Assembly (NCBI RefSeq): GCF_041381155.1
Contig: NC_091146.1
Span: 62,001-126,000, forward strand
DNA: 64,000 bases
Source of the DNA: Argopecten irradians
Lineage: Eukaryota > Mollusca > Bivalvia > Pectinida > Pectinidae
Direction: 5' to 3'
Under the pieces are notes generated by a model that was not told the origin of the DNA, did no database searches, and worked only from the letters and a program-made list of their open reading frames with translations. Shown here one piece after another: positions 1 to 11,637 of this stretch. The stretch's first letter is position 1; every line of letters starts with the position of its first letter. Made by a program: the position numbers and the translations under genes.

Positions 1-770
1 TAAACCACAACAGATACAACCAGATATACACCCAACACCTTGTATTCTGGTCCTATCTGTTGTCATTTACTAAACCACAACAGATACAACCAGATATACA
101 CTCAACACCTTGTATTCTGGTCTTATCTGTTGTCATTTACTAAACCACAACAGATACAACCAGATTTACACTCTACACCTTGTATTCTGGTCTTATCTGT
201 TGTCATTTACTAAACCACAACAGATACAACCAGATATACACCCAACACCTTGTATTCTGGTCCTATCTGTTGTCATTTACTAAACCACAACAGATACAAC
301 CAGATATACACCCAACACCTTGTATTCTGGTCCTATCTGTTGTCATTTACTAAACCACAACAGATACAACCAGATATACACTCTACACCTTGTATTCTGG
401 TCCTATCTGTTGTCATTTACTAAACCACAACAGATACAACCAGATATACACCCAACACCTTGTATTCTGGTCCTATCTGTTGTCATATACTAAACCACAA
501 CAGATACAACCAGATATACACTCTACACCTTGTATTCTGGTCCTATCTGTTGTCATTTACTAAACCACAACAGATACAACCAGATATACAACCCAACACC
601 TTGTATTCTGGTCCTATCTGTTGTCATTTACTAAACCACAACAGATACAACCAGATATACACTCTACACCTTGTATTCTGGTCCTATCTGTTGTCAATCA
701 CTAAACCACAACATATAAAACCAGATAGACACTCTACACTATGTACATGTATTCTGGTTCTGTCATTTTA
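1..770. repeat. 70-bp tandem repeat, about 11 copies
   Basis: A unit beginning taaaccacaacagatacaac and ending ctatctgttgtcatttac repeats every 70 bases from the window edge to about 770, so the array probably continues to the left. Copies are close to identical. The main variant is cccaacacc versus ctctacacc in the middle, which partly alternates along the array. The last copy (about 700-770) is the most diverged. Each unit carries CAGATA near its start and TATCTG near its end, so a single unit can pair with itself. It lies just upstream of the first recognisable exon of the CaRF-like gene, in its presumed intron or flank. Confidence 0.95.
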
Positions 771-2107
771 AAAAACTACTCTAAATGCTATAGTACAGTA
801 AATGTAAAATCACCAAATATATTTATCTGTCCCATCATATTGCTTTTTTTATCTCTGATATACACTGTATTGCAGGCTGCTGATCTGAAGTCTCCTATTG
901 ATGAACGAGTTCTCAGGAAAATCCGGACGCTTGTCAATGAGGGTGTTTATAGCCCAAAAGAAATGCACCGACATCTGAAGATATTCATCAAAGATCTGTT
1001 CAGGGAGCGGGAGATGCCCAGAGCCATCAACCGAAGGTTTTATCCAAGCAGGGAGGATCTGAGGAAGATAATGTACCGTCAGAGGCGTAAAACACTACAC
1101 AGTCTGATAGACCAGGAGGACTTGGCGGAGAAAATACATGTCTGGCAAGAAGACCACCCTGATGACACGTGGACTTTTCGTAAATCCTCCATTGTAAAGC
1201 GCCCTGTCATAGATGACGACTCTGAAGAGGATGATGGTTGCCTTATGGTCAATGAGGAAGAGTCTCTCCTGGTTATTTACCAGTCTAAATGGCAGAGAAA
1301 TTTACTTGCTAGATATGGAAACGAGCTGGTGTATCTGGATGCCACATACAGAACAACTAAGTATGCTTTGCCATTGTTTTTCCTTTGTGTGCAGACCAAT
1401 GGTGGGTTTTGTGTTGTGGGAGCTTTTATCACCGAGAGGGAGGACTCCAGCTCTGTTGCTGAAGCTTTGCAAGTCATCAAAGATAACAACTCAGCATGGA
1501 CCTGTAAAGGATTTATGATAGACTCCTCAGAGGTAGAAGCCAATGCTATTCACAGTGTGTTCCCTGGTAAGTGATATCTTATTTAAGCATTAAACTATCT
1601 TCCTATGGCATCTAGGGTCTATATAGATGCCAGAGCTTTGCAGACAATCTTCATAATGCGCTAGTATTGAATTGAAATATAGGAATTGAATCTTGCTTTG
1701 GTCGATTTCATGGGGTGATGAATTGAGTTGCTCTTGAAACAAATTGAATTATCTGCAAAGCAGTTGATGTTGAATTTGTTTTTATTCCAAATGTGTGTTT
1801 TAATAAAGGCTATGTACATTGACCATACAAATATATATATACTTGCTATATCCCTCACACCCATTCTTTAACTGTACAATATAGCTGAATTAGTGAATTG
1901 CTGAAATCATACATGTACCTGATACGTGTATACCTGAAATGTATCTGATATTTCCCATTCATTGTACTATAAATTTGCAGAGTCGAAAATCTACATATGT
2001 GACTTCCATCGGAAACAAGCTTGGCACAGGTGGTTGATTGCATCAAAGCATGGTGTTACTAGCCAGGAGCAGACATCCAATCTTCTAAACGTAAGTTTTT
2101 AGGTCAT

Positions 2108-3103
2108 CAGGCTCCAAGATCATGAAACAATCTTAAGCACAGGGACCTGGCACGATAATTTTTAACCAAGAGTATACATATATATATTATAGTATCAAGG
2201 GTATGAACTCGGCGGTCGAGAAAAACAGACCTATTTTTTTTAAAACCGTGATTATTTTAATAAATGGGTTCTATACAACAATTGACGGATATCTTACCTT
2301 AAAGGGAAATAATTTATCTTTCCATTGAGTGCTTGATGAACAAAATTGGCCAAGTATTGACGAAGTTATGGCTTGATGAATTGGGAAATTTACGAAAAAT
2401 ATGCTAGGTAGACAATTCCCTGTCCGGTCGAAATGTTGTCTCGGCTCTATTGGGCACCTCAAAAACCAAGCCAAAATCACAAAATCTACGCTTGTGGTGG
2501 TAAACAGTACCCATAACTGTGTTCATCCACAATCTCCTTTGGAGATGGCATGACCCGTACTTTGTAGAAACTGCATTTAAACATCGTGTAGCTCACTTAC
2601 TTTAACCGTCACCGCCATGTTCATTTTTCTCTCGGAACGTTTCTCGACTTTACATATCGTGACTACATTATGCAAATTATGTAATGTTGTGCTTGTGGGT
2701 AAACTCGAGAAGTGTTCCGAAGAACAGTTACCAAATGGTAGTATATAGTCAATATGAATACAATTTGGGTGACAGATAAATTGAATGTCGCCCGTTAGCA
2801 ACTGTTTATTGCTTATATTTACATTCAACTATTTTTTTGAAGAAACGTCGCTAATAATGCGTTTAAATTTGCCACTAGTCACATCGCTGACGTCAGCAGG
2901 TACAATTACCGGAACAGCAGATATTTTCCAAATGTAATTATAGTTCCTCATGTTATCATAAATAAAATAATCAAAAGTACATTTTATACCACATCAAACT
3001 TTATTTTAGCAATAATGATATGTAAAAATATATGAAAGATTACATCATTCTTGATTGGCTAAGCAAAATCTTAAGTCTAAGACTGTTTCATGATCCTGGG
3101 GCT
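2108..3103. mobile_element. hAT-like non-autonomous element (MITE) in the intron
   Basis: The left end starts CAGGCTCCAAGATCATGAAA and the right end read in reverse starts CAGCCCCAGGATCATGAAAC. Both continue into a cttaag-rich stretch, giving imperfect terminal inverted repeats of about 30 bases around ~940 bases of AT-rich sequence without a convincing ORF. CAG-type termini suggest a hAT relative. A target duplication is unclear: only gtcat is shared by the two flanks, so the superfamily assignment is tentative. It lies between exons 2 and 3 of the CaRF-like gene. Confidence 0.6.
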
Positions 3104-3117
3104 GGTCATGATGAAAT

Positions 3118-3370
3118 TTCCCCCTCATTGTACTCATACTATAATTTTTGACAAAAATCTACATATGTGACTTCAGAATGACCTATCTTCACTCATACAT
3201 CGTCAGTCGTCATGCACCGTTACACCTTGCATAAGAGACTTCTTCTCAATAACAGAAAGGTCTAGGGTACTGATATTTGACCTGTAGCATGCTGGGATGA
3301 AGGGCTACCAAAATTGTTGAACGGAATGACCTTGCCCCATTCAAGTTCACATGGTTTATTATAGAACGAA
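3118..3370 (+). repeat. Broken copy of exon-2 boundary joined to a dispersed repeat
   Basis: Bases 3118-3173 resemble the end of intron 1 and the start of exon 2 of the CaRF-like gene (compare 1952-2011), including aaaatctacatatgtgactt. The sequence then changes to a diverged copy of the dispersed repeat seen in tandem at 34.4-37.4 kb (tcgtcatgcaccgt, cttcttctcaataac, tagcatgctgggatgaaggg). A shorter piece of the same repeat lies at about 3935-3998. No coding function is suggested. Confidence 0.55.
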
Positions 3371-4860
3371 TATACGTACCGGCCTACTATACCTTTCGGC
3401 CGGGTACGAATTGGTCCCTATGTGACCGTAGTGGAGCACTGCCTTCGAAAATCACTCGGGCACAATTTTCTATAATTTTTTGTAGGTTCCAATTATTTTA
3501 AGCGTAGAAATACATGCATTTACATATTATTTTTGTCTAAAACAAACATAACTACCATTCTTAGAATATATACAGTACCGCTCACAAAGACATAAAATTG
3601 ACAGCTTGAAGTGGACTTGCCGTATAAATTCCCTTCAGAAAGACCTTCACATGTATTATATAAAAAAAAATAATGATCGATGAGAATTTGAATATTTTAT
3701 ATAGTTCAGTTTTATTCCCTAGTAGGTAAGCGATATCAAAAAAGTATGATAAAATGCAAGTTTTATAATGGTTTGTATAATCATTACTTTGCTCCATTAG
3801 CAGTAATAGGCACCAATTGTAGCTCTAAAGACGACACCATTTTCTGTCTAAAAGCCTTTTGAGCTACAATATTGCAGCTATGTTTAATATGGCTAAAATC
3901 TTTTGAGCTTGTGAATAACTACGAGGTTCAGAGTCCTGATATTGGGCCAGTCATGTGTCGGCATGAAGGACTACAAAGTTTGTTTAAACGAATGACCTTG
4001 CTATTTTGCAGGCTGTTGCAGAGTCTTTCACTGAAGATGAATTTCAACAAAATTTGACACGTCTTCATGAAAGCCAGGTTTGGAAAACCCAACCAAAGCT
4101 ACAAAATTACATCAATGGACAGTGGCTTGCAAATGACAAACACAAGGTAAAGTAAAAATCTACAAATCATATTACATTTAATTTGCTATTTATCGTATAA
4201 CTGGCCCTTCTATATGTTTTATACGACCATGTCATAAGTATTAAGACACATTGTAATGACCACTATTATGAATCATAGGCCCATAATCTTTATATGACTA
4301 TTGCATGATTGTCTGACAGCAAATGGAAAAGTCCACATCAGATTTCCACTGTCTTTTTTAAATATAGACAAAATTTATCGAAAAAATTCAGTTATCATTT
4401 CTATTAAAAACCACTCATGTAATATCCTCTATTTGTAACACTAGACAATGACATGCAATAGCCCATTCCATTCTGCAAGACATTACATTAAGGAATGCAG
4501 TTGTTTGATCTATGACCAGGTTATATAAAGGCAATAGTATTCAATATAAATGAAATGAAACATATGAAATGATTTCCTGTTAGCGTCTTGTAGAATTCTA
4601 CTTGCATTTCATATGATGGTTTTACAAACATTTCTTGTTTAACAATTTATTCCGGTTGATATCAATTTGCAGTATGTGGGTCTGGGCCTACCGAGGGGAT
4701 GAAACTTACTCTGGTTGTCAATAGCAACAATTGGGTTTGTGGGAGGCACAGAACAAGGTTTTTAAATATGAATGAACCTGTCATCTCTCCCTTGAAGACT
4801 GTATCAAGCCTCATGACTCTGCTCGTGGAGGACAACTTCTTTGTGGAGTTCCTATCGCAA

Positions 4861-5235
4861 GTATGTTTATGATATGAGTATAAAAATTCACAACATTTGA
4901 TTCATTAAGTGAACACTAATGAAATATGGTTTAATATTTTCAAAGATGACATGTGTAAATCAACTTTAAAACATTGCATATTATTTCTAAAAAAAAATTT
5001 AGTTATTTTGTTATTGATTGGTAAACTGTGGTTTTTCATCATTTTATAAGAATATGAAATAATTTCAAAAACTGCTTTCTTCACATTCAGGCTCAAAAAT
5101 TAATGATTTTATTGGTATGTAAGTATAAGTATTTTGTGTGGCTTGGTGTTGGTGTCAGCTTTGCTTTGATGTCTGGTACAATATTACACTAATATCCATT
5201 GCATGATTGTAAATATCATTTCTCCTCTGCATATC
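4861..5235. other. Non-coding stretch after the last CaRF-like exon
   Basis: AT-rich sequence beginning with a good splice donor (gtatgt). I see no continuation exon of the CaRF-like gene, no RNA gene and no repeat I can name. Confidence 0.5.
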
Positions 5236-5239
5236 CCAA

Positions 5240-5655
5240 TTCCATTATGTCAGCATAATGCATGGTAATTGACATATTGTGTATGACCTATAAAATCCAA
5301 CTAATGATTTCTAATATGTTCTTCTCCAACTTGCAGCACTCTAGATCTATCCTCTGCACTGTCATAGAAACTCACTAACTATTTAGATTAGATCCCACAC
5401 CTAAAATCATTTCTTTTTTCTTAATTTTCAAACATATTATTATGTATATCTATGTATTTTTCTCTAACAGGGCTGGGTTGATTTTTAGCAATTTCGTATC
5501 CTGTAGGCATGATTGTGACAATGTCATTCGACAAGAATTGGTTAAATTTTACTATAATTTTGGTAATATTTTCAGTACATTTTTTATCATACATGATAGA
5601 TAAATACATACATAAAACGAATTTGGCTGTTTCATCAACATGGCTATTTTTCATA
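5240..5655 (+). repeat. Left copy of an old direct duplication
   Basis: This segment matches 6970-7310 in the same order and orientation: ttgacatattgtgtatgac, gatatgttcttctcc-type, gcagcactctaga, ttcttaattttcaaa, gtcattcgacaag, ttggctgttt. The copies differ by many small indels, so the duplication is old. Neither has a convincing ORF. Confidence 0.7.
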
Positions 5656-6965
5656 ATTTAATTGGTTGACAATCTTCAAAAATACTTGTTATCATCTTGG
5701 ATTTCTTAAAGTGATGGTTGCAAACTACTGAAATCTCAGGGTTAAAAGGGAATTATTTTCAAAGTTGGTTTAATTTGCACTATCATGGTATAGTGTGCCA
5801 ATTTAGCATTTTTACATGGGTCAAGAATTGGTCAAACAAGATGGCTTGAGTCAGGTATCGATACCATTTTTGACTTCCTTTCACATGTTCACCAGTTTTG
5901 TTAGTAGCATCCTTGGTTTATGTGAGAAATATGTCTTTCGTTAATCCTTCACATGTAAGGTTCCCCCGATAATAGTTTAAGCATATTGTGTTTTGATAAA
6001 CGTAAATTGTCAACAGACATAGAAATTATTTTAGTGGAATGTTTTGTACTATTTCACAGAAGGATTTCGAAGGGAAATTTAATTGCAAATTTTCATACAG
6101 TATTCCCCTAGGGCCCTAGATACTATGTTTGTGCGGGTATGGCCGGTTGCAAATTGTACATTAAGAATGCAGTCAATTTGTCCATAATTAGAGCCAAATG
6201 ATATTGAAGTTAAATTAAACAGTTGATCATACTTGGTTTCCACTGGATTTTTAGATTATTTAAACCTGCTATAGGTCAACAAGATGGCTACATCAGGCCG
6301 TTAAGCTGGGACATATTTTTTTTTAGATATCACAAGAACGTTATCTTGTATTTTTGATTAATTTTGTACAATTGATGGTTTTCAACAAATATGTTATGTT
6401 GGAGTACAGATTCAAATCCTTGGGATTCTACTATGAATCTCGGAAAGATACAAGATATTTTGAGGACATTTGCATGTCGCAAGGGCTGTTACCCCATTTG
6501 ATTTTCTTCTTGGGAAAATGTTGAATAACGTCAAATTTGAGTTAATTTTCCAAGATATGGGTTGTAATTTCAACATATTATTATTATTCTTTTATAAACT
6601 AATGGTAGGTTTGTAACTTGATTTTCCCAACAATTTGCGGGTGTGAAATACCAGATTTCAACAAACGTGTTACCTTGGTCCCTAGGCAAATTGGTTTTTA
6701 GGTCTAGACTACAATTTATGAGGCAGTTTATTTCATATTTGAGGAACAATCTTTGATAATTTTATGGACTTTTTTGAAGTTTGTAAATATATAACTTGTT
6801 ATCGATCCCTTTTTGGATTTCAAGATAACTTGGAAATTGGTGGGCTCACAGCTTTGGATTTTCTTGTTAATGGGGTAAATTTCATTACACTTGGTCCTAA
6901 TTAGCATGACTTTGTACCCTGAATAGTCCATGGAATCCTCTGCATAATTTGAAAATTGTCTTTAT
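5656..6965. other. Non-coding AT-rich spacer with dispersed-repeat remnants
   Basis: Stretches such as caagatggctacatcaggcc and ttggtccctaggcaaattgg resemble the dispersed repeat at 7.55-7.99 kb. No gene is supported here. Confidence 0.45.
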
Positions 6966-6969
6966 GTCC

Positions 6970-7310
6970 ACAATGCATTAATTGACATATTGTGTATGAC
7001 TATAACTAATGATTTCTGATATGTTCTTCTCCCAACAGGCAGCACTCTAGATTATCCCTCCATTTAACTCACTAAAAACATTTAGATTAATCCACATTCA
7101 TTTCTTTTTTCTTAATTTTCAAAACATATTTTTGTGTTGTTAGTATCATTTTTCTTAACTTTTATGATTTTTAGCAATTAACGTATCTGGGCTGTGGTCA
7201 TTCGACAAGTGGTTAAATTTTATATTTGGAAGTAATAATTTTCAGTTTTTTCTACCTCATACATATAGATAAAGTACCATACGGGTCAATATATTGGCTG
7301 TTTCACTCAA
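6970..7310 (+). repeat. Right copy of the old direct duplication
   Basis: This is the counterpart of 5240-5655, shortened by several small deletions. The acceptor-like sequence cttctcccaacaggcagcac is better preserved here than in the left copy (cttctccaacttgcagcac), but no exon follows. Confidence 0.7.
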
Positions 7311-7554
7311 ATTATATTTTCCTCGTAGCAATCATGTGGACCTCATCGTAAATTGCCTAGTAACGTATAAAGTTCGTACGGGGGGGGTTTCACAATCAAT
7401 TTTTAGAAACTTCCTATCAGATGGTGGGCATGTTAATACATTGCCCTGCTGTCCGTGGTCACGTCGTTTTCATTTTGTATGTCCAGCGGTCATAGGATTT
7501 TTTTTATAGGGGAAATGTACGTAAACAATACTTGATTATCACTGATTAAAAAAA

Positions 7555-7990
7555 AAACTAGCCACTCTGCAGGGATTTTGTTCAAACTTGCACATGGAGC
7601 TGGATACTTGGTCCATAAGTTTTTGCTCGTAAAGATTTTGTGGCTGATCGGAAAAACAATGATGGCCGCCGGGCAGCCATCTTTGATTTTTGCAGTTGAA
7701 GGATTGTTATCTATAATTTCTTGAGAAACTGAATGAAGGGATTTTGTTCAAACTTCACATGGAGGATTACCCCTATGGGTCCCTAGTTGTGCATACATCG
7801 GATTTTGAGGTGATCGGAAAAAAAAACAAGATGTGCTGCCAGGGCAGCCATCTTTGACTTTTGGCAGTTTTAAATCTTGAGAACTATGGAGGAATTTGTT
7901 CAAACTTCATAATGGAGGTTACCCTTGGTCCTAGTTGTGCCATACAGATTTTGAGGCTGATAGGAAAATAAGATGGCCCCACTGTGCCAG
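7555..7990 (+). repeat. Dispersed repeat, about three ~165-base units
   Basis: The phrases ttttgttcaaacttcacatg, cttggtccta-type, attttgaggctgat and gggcagccatctttgatttt recur three times in the same order. Units are diverged from one another. The order of phrases recalls tandem-organised repeats common in mollusc genomes. No coding potential was seen. Confidence 0.6.
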
Positions 7991-8039
7991 GTTGATATCC
8001 ACTATTTATCACACTTTTGTTTTTGTTAATGAAATCGTT

Positions 8040-8190
8040 TTGCCCAAATGAGATACTAGTGCGTGTCCGGTGGCCGTCATCTCAGCGACCGGGCTGATAT
8101 CAAGGTCTTTAATTTGATATCAGCTGGGCTGACCGGGCTGAAATCAGTTATCGGCCCGGGGTGATATCACAGTCATCCGGGTTCAGTGGA
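8040..8190. repeat. GATATCA / CCGGGCTGA-rich inverted repeats
   Basis: About 150 bases contain accgggctgatatcaagg, tttgatatcagctgggctga, ccgggctgaaatcag and cggggtgatatcac. Several pair with each other as inverted repeats, so the region could fold into hairpins. It is locally far more GC-rich than its surroundings. Possibly a fragment of a foldback-type element. Confidence 0.5.
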
Positions 8191-8468
8191 TTTTAAGAGT
8201 TCGCACGCTTCCATTCAGTTTCCTACAGACGAATAAGTTGAATAACGGATACAATTTTCAATTTCAAAATAGACCACTCGGATAAAATCGTATTGAAAAG
8301 ATACAAGAAATCAGAAATGGTCTGTATTTCATATTGATTTTACTGGAGTATTGTCTTAAAGATCAGGTTGAAAAGTCCACTGTGCCGAAAACAAAGCATC
8401 GAATTCACATAATTATAACACAAAAAGAATGTATTCCAACGACATAAATCAACGACATGCGTTTGTCA

Positions 8469-8658
8469 AAATATTAGTCCAAGAAATTTAGTTTGTTCAA
8501 CTATTGGAATTTTAATTCCATTGAGTGTGAGGTCAGGATCATTGTGTGGTTTTCCGTTTTTGACAGAAGTGCATACAGACAGTTTTTGATCTTGAAAATC
8601 TAAAGCCACTTTCGTCAGCCCAATTTTGTAATTTGCCTAAACATTGTTGTAGTTGTCG
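8469..8658 (-). pseudogene. Jockey-like LINE reverse-transcriptase fragment (duplicate copy)
   Basis: Minus-strand translation gives RQLQQCLGKLQNWADESG followed by SKTVCMHFCQKRK, the end of a non-LTR reverse-transcriptase domain (thumb side). It is the duplicate of the fragment at 9909-10097 and shows one extra base relative to it. It is cut on the 5' side by the MITE at 8668-9070. Confidence 0.75.
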
Positions 8659-8667
8659 TTCTATAGT

Positions 8668-9070
8668 CAATCTGATTGAAATACAGATCCTTATAACCAC
8701 TCCGTTCAATAGAGGATCTGAGAAAATCCGATTAAGGATCATGGATCATGTTCGGATGACCTTTATACCACGTGTAATTCAGATCAAATTCATTTTCTGC
8801 ACGTTGCTCTGTCAATTGACAACGCCTTTTCGCCCCAAAATACAAATACGATTAGCATTATTGTGCTCTTTGGGCGAGATGACTACCTACACGGAAATAA
8901 TTCTGACAAATTTTCTAACTAATTCGTCCCTGAAATTCACTGTCAAAATTTTGCCAGCAGCAATTTGATTGACCATTTACAAAGGACATCTGGACATGAC
9001 CCCTAATAGGATTTTCTCAGATCCTCTTATCTAACGTAGTGATAAAAAGTATCTGTATTTTAATTAGATT
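8668..9070. mobile_element. MULE-like MITE (duplicate copy)
   Basis: Same element as 10107-10501, with the left target duplication ttctatagt at 8659-8667. It is followed directly by the partial LTR that begins at 9071. Confidence 0.65.
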
Positions 9071-9900
9071 GTGATGGAACCAGGAGTTCTCTCCCTTTGA
9101 TTGATAACTTAATAATCAAGGTATGGTATTAGATCTAGAGTTACCTGCCCCTGTCTGTATGTCATTTCCGCCCAAGGAAAGCATGGTCTCGAGAGAGATA
9201 AAACTGCAAAAATGTAGCAACTATGTGGCCCCACACGTTGTATAGTTTAATGTTAAATGCATTAATTATTTCATGTGTGACAATTTAGAATTGTGATGAA
9301 GCTATGTGCGTACCATGTATTTGGTATTTTTTGTATAAATGCACATGAAGCGATGTTTTGATTTCACCGGAAATCGTGCAGTTTGTCAATTTGATTCTCT
9401 GACTTGTTTTTGAGTGATGTCGTTTTATTATTGCTGTTTATAAAGCAATACCTATCAGTCTTTATGATATTATTTTGTATCTTAGTGGTAGATAGCCATG
9501 TATAACATGTATGCCCTAGCTAAATGTAAATTACTAGTGCACATGGTTTAATCATTGTTAGTCGGTATGCAAAATAGAAAACCTCGTATAGGCAATGGAC
9601 GATGTATGCAGGTTTTCGATGTAGACAGGTTGTCGTTGTATGCAGGTTGTCGTTGTAGAGAGGTAATCATGTGAATTACAGTTTTCTCTTATTTTCATGT
9701 GTCAAATCATAATATTAAAGGATTTAATTGTTATATCCTATAATGATAAGGAAATCCCATCTTGATACTCAGAGATAGTATACCAAATGTCAAATTATTA
9801 AATACCTGTATCTGCATATTTACTGTAGAGTTAACAAGTACACTTAATATTTCTCTTGAAATATTACATTGACTAATTCATTGTGTAAGTGTGATCTAGT
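9071..9900 (+). repeat. Partial BEL/Pao LTR in the left duplicate
   Basis: Begins TGTGATGGAACCAGGAG, like the full LTRs at 10502 and 26930, and runs for about 830 bases before the duplication junction. It belongs to the duplicated block and is not evidence for a second insertion. Confidence 0.85.
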
Positions 9901-9908
9901 TTCGAATC

Positions 9909-10097
9909 AAATATTAGTCCAAGAAATTTAGTTTGTTCAACTATTGGAATTTTAATTCCATTGAGTGTGAGGTCAGGATCATTGTGTGGTTTTCGTTTTT
10001 GACAGAAGTGCATACAGACAGTTTTTGATCTTGAAAATCTAAAGCCACTTTCGTCAGCCCAATTTTGTAATTTGCCTAAACATTGTTGTAGTTGTCG
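9909..10097 (-). pseudogene. Jockey-like LINE reverse-transcriptase fragment, 3' half
   Basis: The minus strand encodes TIERQLQQCLGKLQNWADES, then TVCMHFCQKRK, then LTLNGIKIPIVEQ and TKFLGLIFDSKL. This is the C-terminal part of a non-LTR retrotransposon reverse transcriptase of Jockey/CR1-like type. The upstream half of the same domain is found at 28065-28310, on the far side of the MITE and BEL insertion. It is a remnant with no endonuclease nearby. Confidence 0.8.
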
Positions 10098-10106
10098 TTC
10101 TATAGT

Positions 10107-10501
10107 CAATCTGATTGAAATACAGATCCTTATAACCACTCCGTTCAATAGAGGATCTGAGAAAATCCGATTAAGGATCATGTTCGGATGACCTTTATAC
10201 CACGTGTAATTCAGATCAAATTCATTTTCTGCACGTTGCTCTGTCAATTGACAACGCCTTTTCGCCCCAAAATACAAATACGATTAGCATTATTGTGCTC
10301 TTTGGGCGAGATGACTACCTACACGGAAATAATTCTGACAAATTTTCTAACTAATTCGTCCCTGAAATTCACTGTCAAAATTTTGCCAGCAGCAATTTGA
10401 TTGACCATTTACAAAGGACATCTGGACATGACCCCTAATAGGATTTTCTCAGATCCTCTTATCTAACGTAGTGATAAAAAGGATCTGTATTTTAATTAGA
10501 T
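10107..10501. mobile_element. MULE-like MITE with 9-base target duplication
   Basis: The left end CAATCTGATTGAAATACAG is mirrored at the right end (reverse complement CAATCTAATTAAAATACAG). The inverted repeats extend to about 80 bases and include ggattttctcagatcctc. The target duplication is ttctatagt at 10098-10106 and again at 28056-28064, because the BEL element later split the last bases of this MITE from its right flank. A 9-base duplication with long inverted repeats is typical of Mutator-like elements. It interrupts the LINE reverse-transcriptase domain. Confidence 0.75.
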
Positions 10502-11607
10502 TGTGATGGAACCAGGAGTTCTCTCCCTTTGATTGATAACTTAATAATCAAGGTATGGTATTAGATCTAGAGTTACCTGCCCCTGTCTGTATGTCATTTC
10601 CGCCCAAGGAAAGCATGGTCTCGAGAGAGATAAAACTGCAAAAATGTAGCAACTATGTGGCCCCACACGTTGTATAGTTTAATGTTAAATGCATTAATTA
10701 TTTCATGTGTGACAATTTAGAATTGTGATGAAGCTATGTGCGTACCATGTATTTGGTATTTTTTGTATAAATGCACATGAAGCGATGTTTTGATTTCACC
10801 GGAAATCGTGCAGTTTGTCAATTTGATTCTCTGACTTGTTTTTGAGTGATGTCGTTTTATTATTGCTGTTTATAAAGCAATACCTATCAGTCTTTATGAT
10901 ATTATTTTGTATCTTAGTGGTAGATAGCCATGTATAACATGTATGCCCTAGCTAAATGTAAATTACTAGTGCACATGGTTTAATCATTGTTAGTCGGTAT
11001 GCAAAATAGAAAACCTCGTATAGGCAATGGACGATGTATGCAGGTTTTCGATGTAGACAGGTTGTCGTTGTATGCAGGTTGTCGTTGTAGAGAGGTAATC
11101 ATGTGAATTACAGTTTTCTCTTATTTTCATGTGTCAAATCATAATATTAAAGGATTTAATTGTTATATCCTATAATGATTAGGAAATCCCATCTTGATAC
11201 TCAGAGATAGTATACCAAATGTCAAATTATTAAATACCTGTATCTGCATATTTACTGTAGAGTTAACAAGTACACTTAATATTTCTCTTGAAATATTACA
11301 TTGACTAATTCATTGTGTAAGTGTGATCTAGTCCAGAATAGTGTTTATTTGTGCAATAGTTATTACAACTTTATTAGGTGTTTGTGAAATTAGCACTTAT
11401 GTAATAAGTTTAATCCTTAGGATTAATATTTGTATCTGTAAGAGTGAATGACTACAGAAGTTAGAGATCATTAAGTAACAATATTTACTTGTTTGTATTT
11501 CAGGTTTTACTATACTCCACTATAAGCCACTATACACCACTTTATGTGGATCTGTAATAAAGGTTGGAAACAGTTCAAGGAACTTTCTGATTATTTGAGA
11601 CAGAACA
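10502..11607 (+). repeat. BEL/Pao 5' LTR
   Basis: Starts TGTGATGGAACCAGG and ends CAGAACA, with TG...CA termini. It matches 26930-28048 throughout, with small indels. It is preceded by the MITE end and followed by gtaaaacaacgtg, where the primer-binding site should lie. Confidence 0.9.
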
Positions 11608-11637
11608 GTAAAACAACGTGTATCAGCTGCACAGTAC

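Larger units (their letters stand above)
876..4860 (+). pseudogene. CaRF/MULE-transposase-domain gene, four exons seen, decaying
   Basis: Four exons fit one protein of the family annotated in invertebrates as calcium-responsive transcription factor-like, which carries a MULE-type transposase core. Exon 876-1566 follows a tattgcag acceptor and ends at gtaagt. It encodes an N-terminal helical region and the core LDATYRTTKYALPLFFL. Exon 1981-2090 encodes CDFHRKQAWHRW, the family hallmark that follows the core. Exon 4012-4146 encodes a WKTQPKLQNYINGQW stretch. Exon 4673-4860 resembles the next family segment (WVWAYRGDE, then QNKVFKYE, then LLVEDNF), but these pieces lie in different frames with stops between them, so that exon is broken. 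Exons 1-3 are open and their splice phases agree. The 5' end is probably upstream of the window, and no exon was found after 4860. Known members are host genes derived from MULE transposases; whether this copy was ever functional is unknown. Confidence 0.75.
8469..9900 (+). repeat. Left copy of a 1.4-kb near-identical tandem duplication
   Basis: This block is repeated at 9909-11332 with only a handful of differences by eye, such as an 8-base indel in the ggatcatg region and single-base changes. Each copy carries, in order, a LINE reverse-transcriptase fragment (minus strand), a MITE with 9-base target duplications and the first ~830 bases of a BEL/Pao LTR. The left copy stops inside the LTR, so it arose after the BEL insertion or is an assembly duplicate. 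Confidence 0.9.
9909..11332 (+). repeat. Right copy of the 1.4-kb tandem duplication
   Basis: Near-identical to 8469-9900. Here the LTR continues to its natural end and into the BEL/Pao gag, so this is the parental copy. The extra left copy adds no gene. Confidence 0.9.

Noticed and set aside
5421-5654. ORFs of 60-77 codons in the 4.9-8.4 kb region
   Set aside because: AT-rich, low-complexity composition, no splice-consistent partners, and they lie in decayed repeats.
8633-8968. Plus-strand ORF over the duplicated block
   Set aside because: Antisense to the LINE fragment and spanning the MITE; no similarity of its own.
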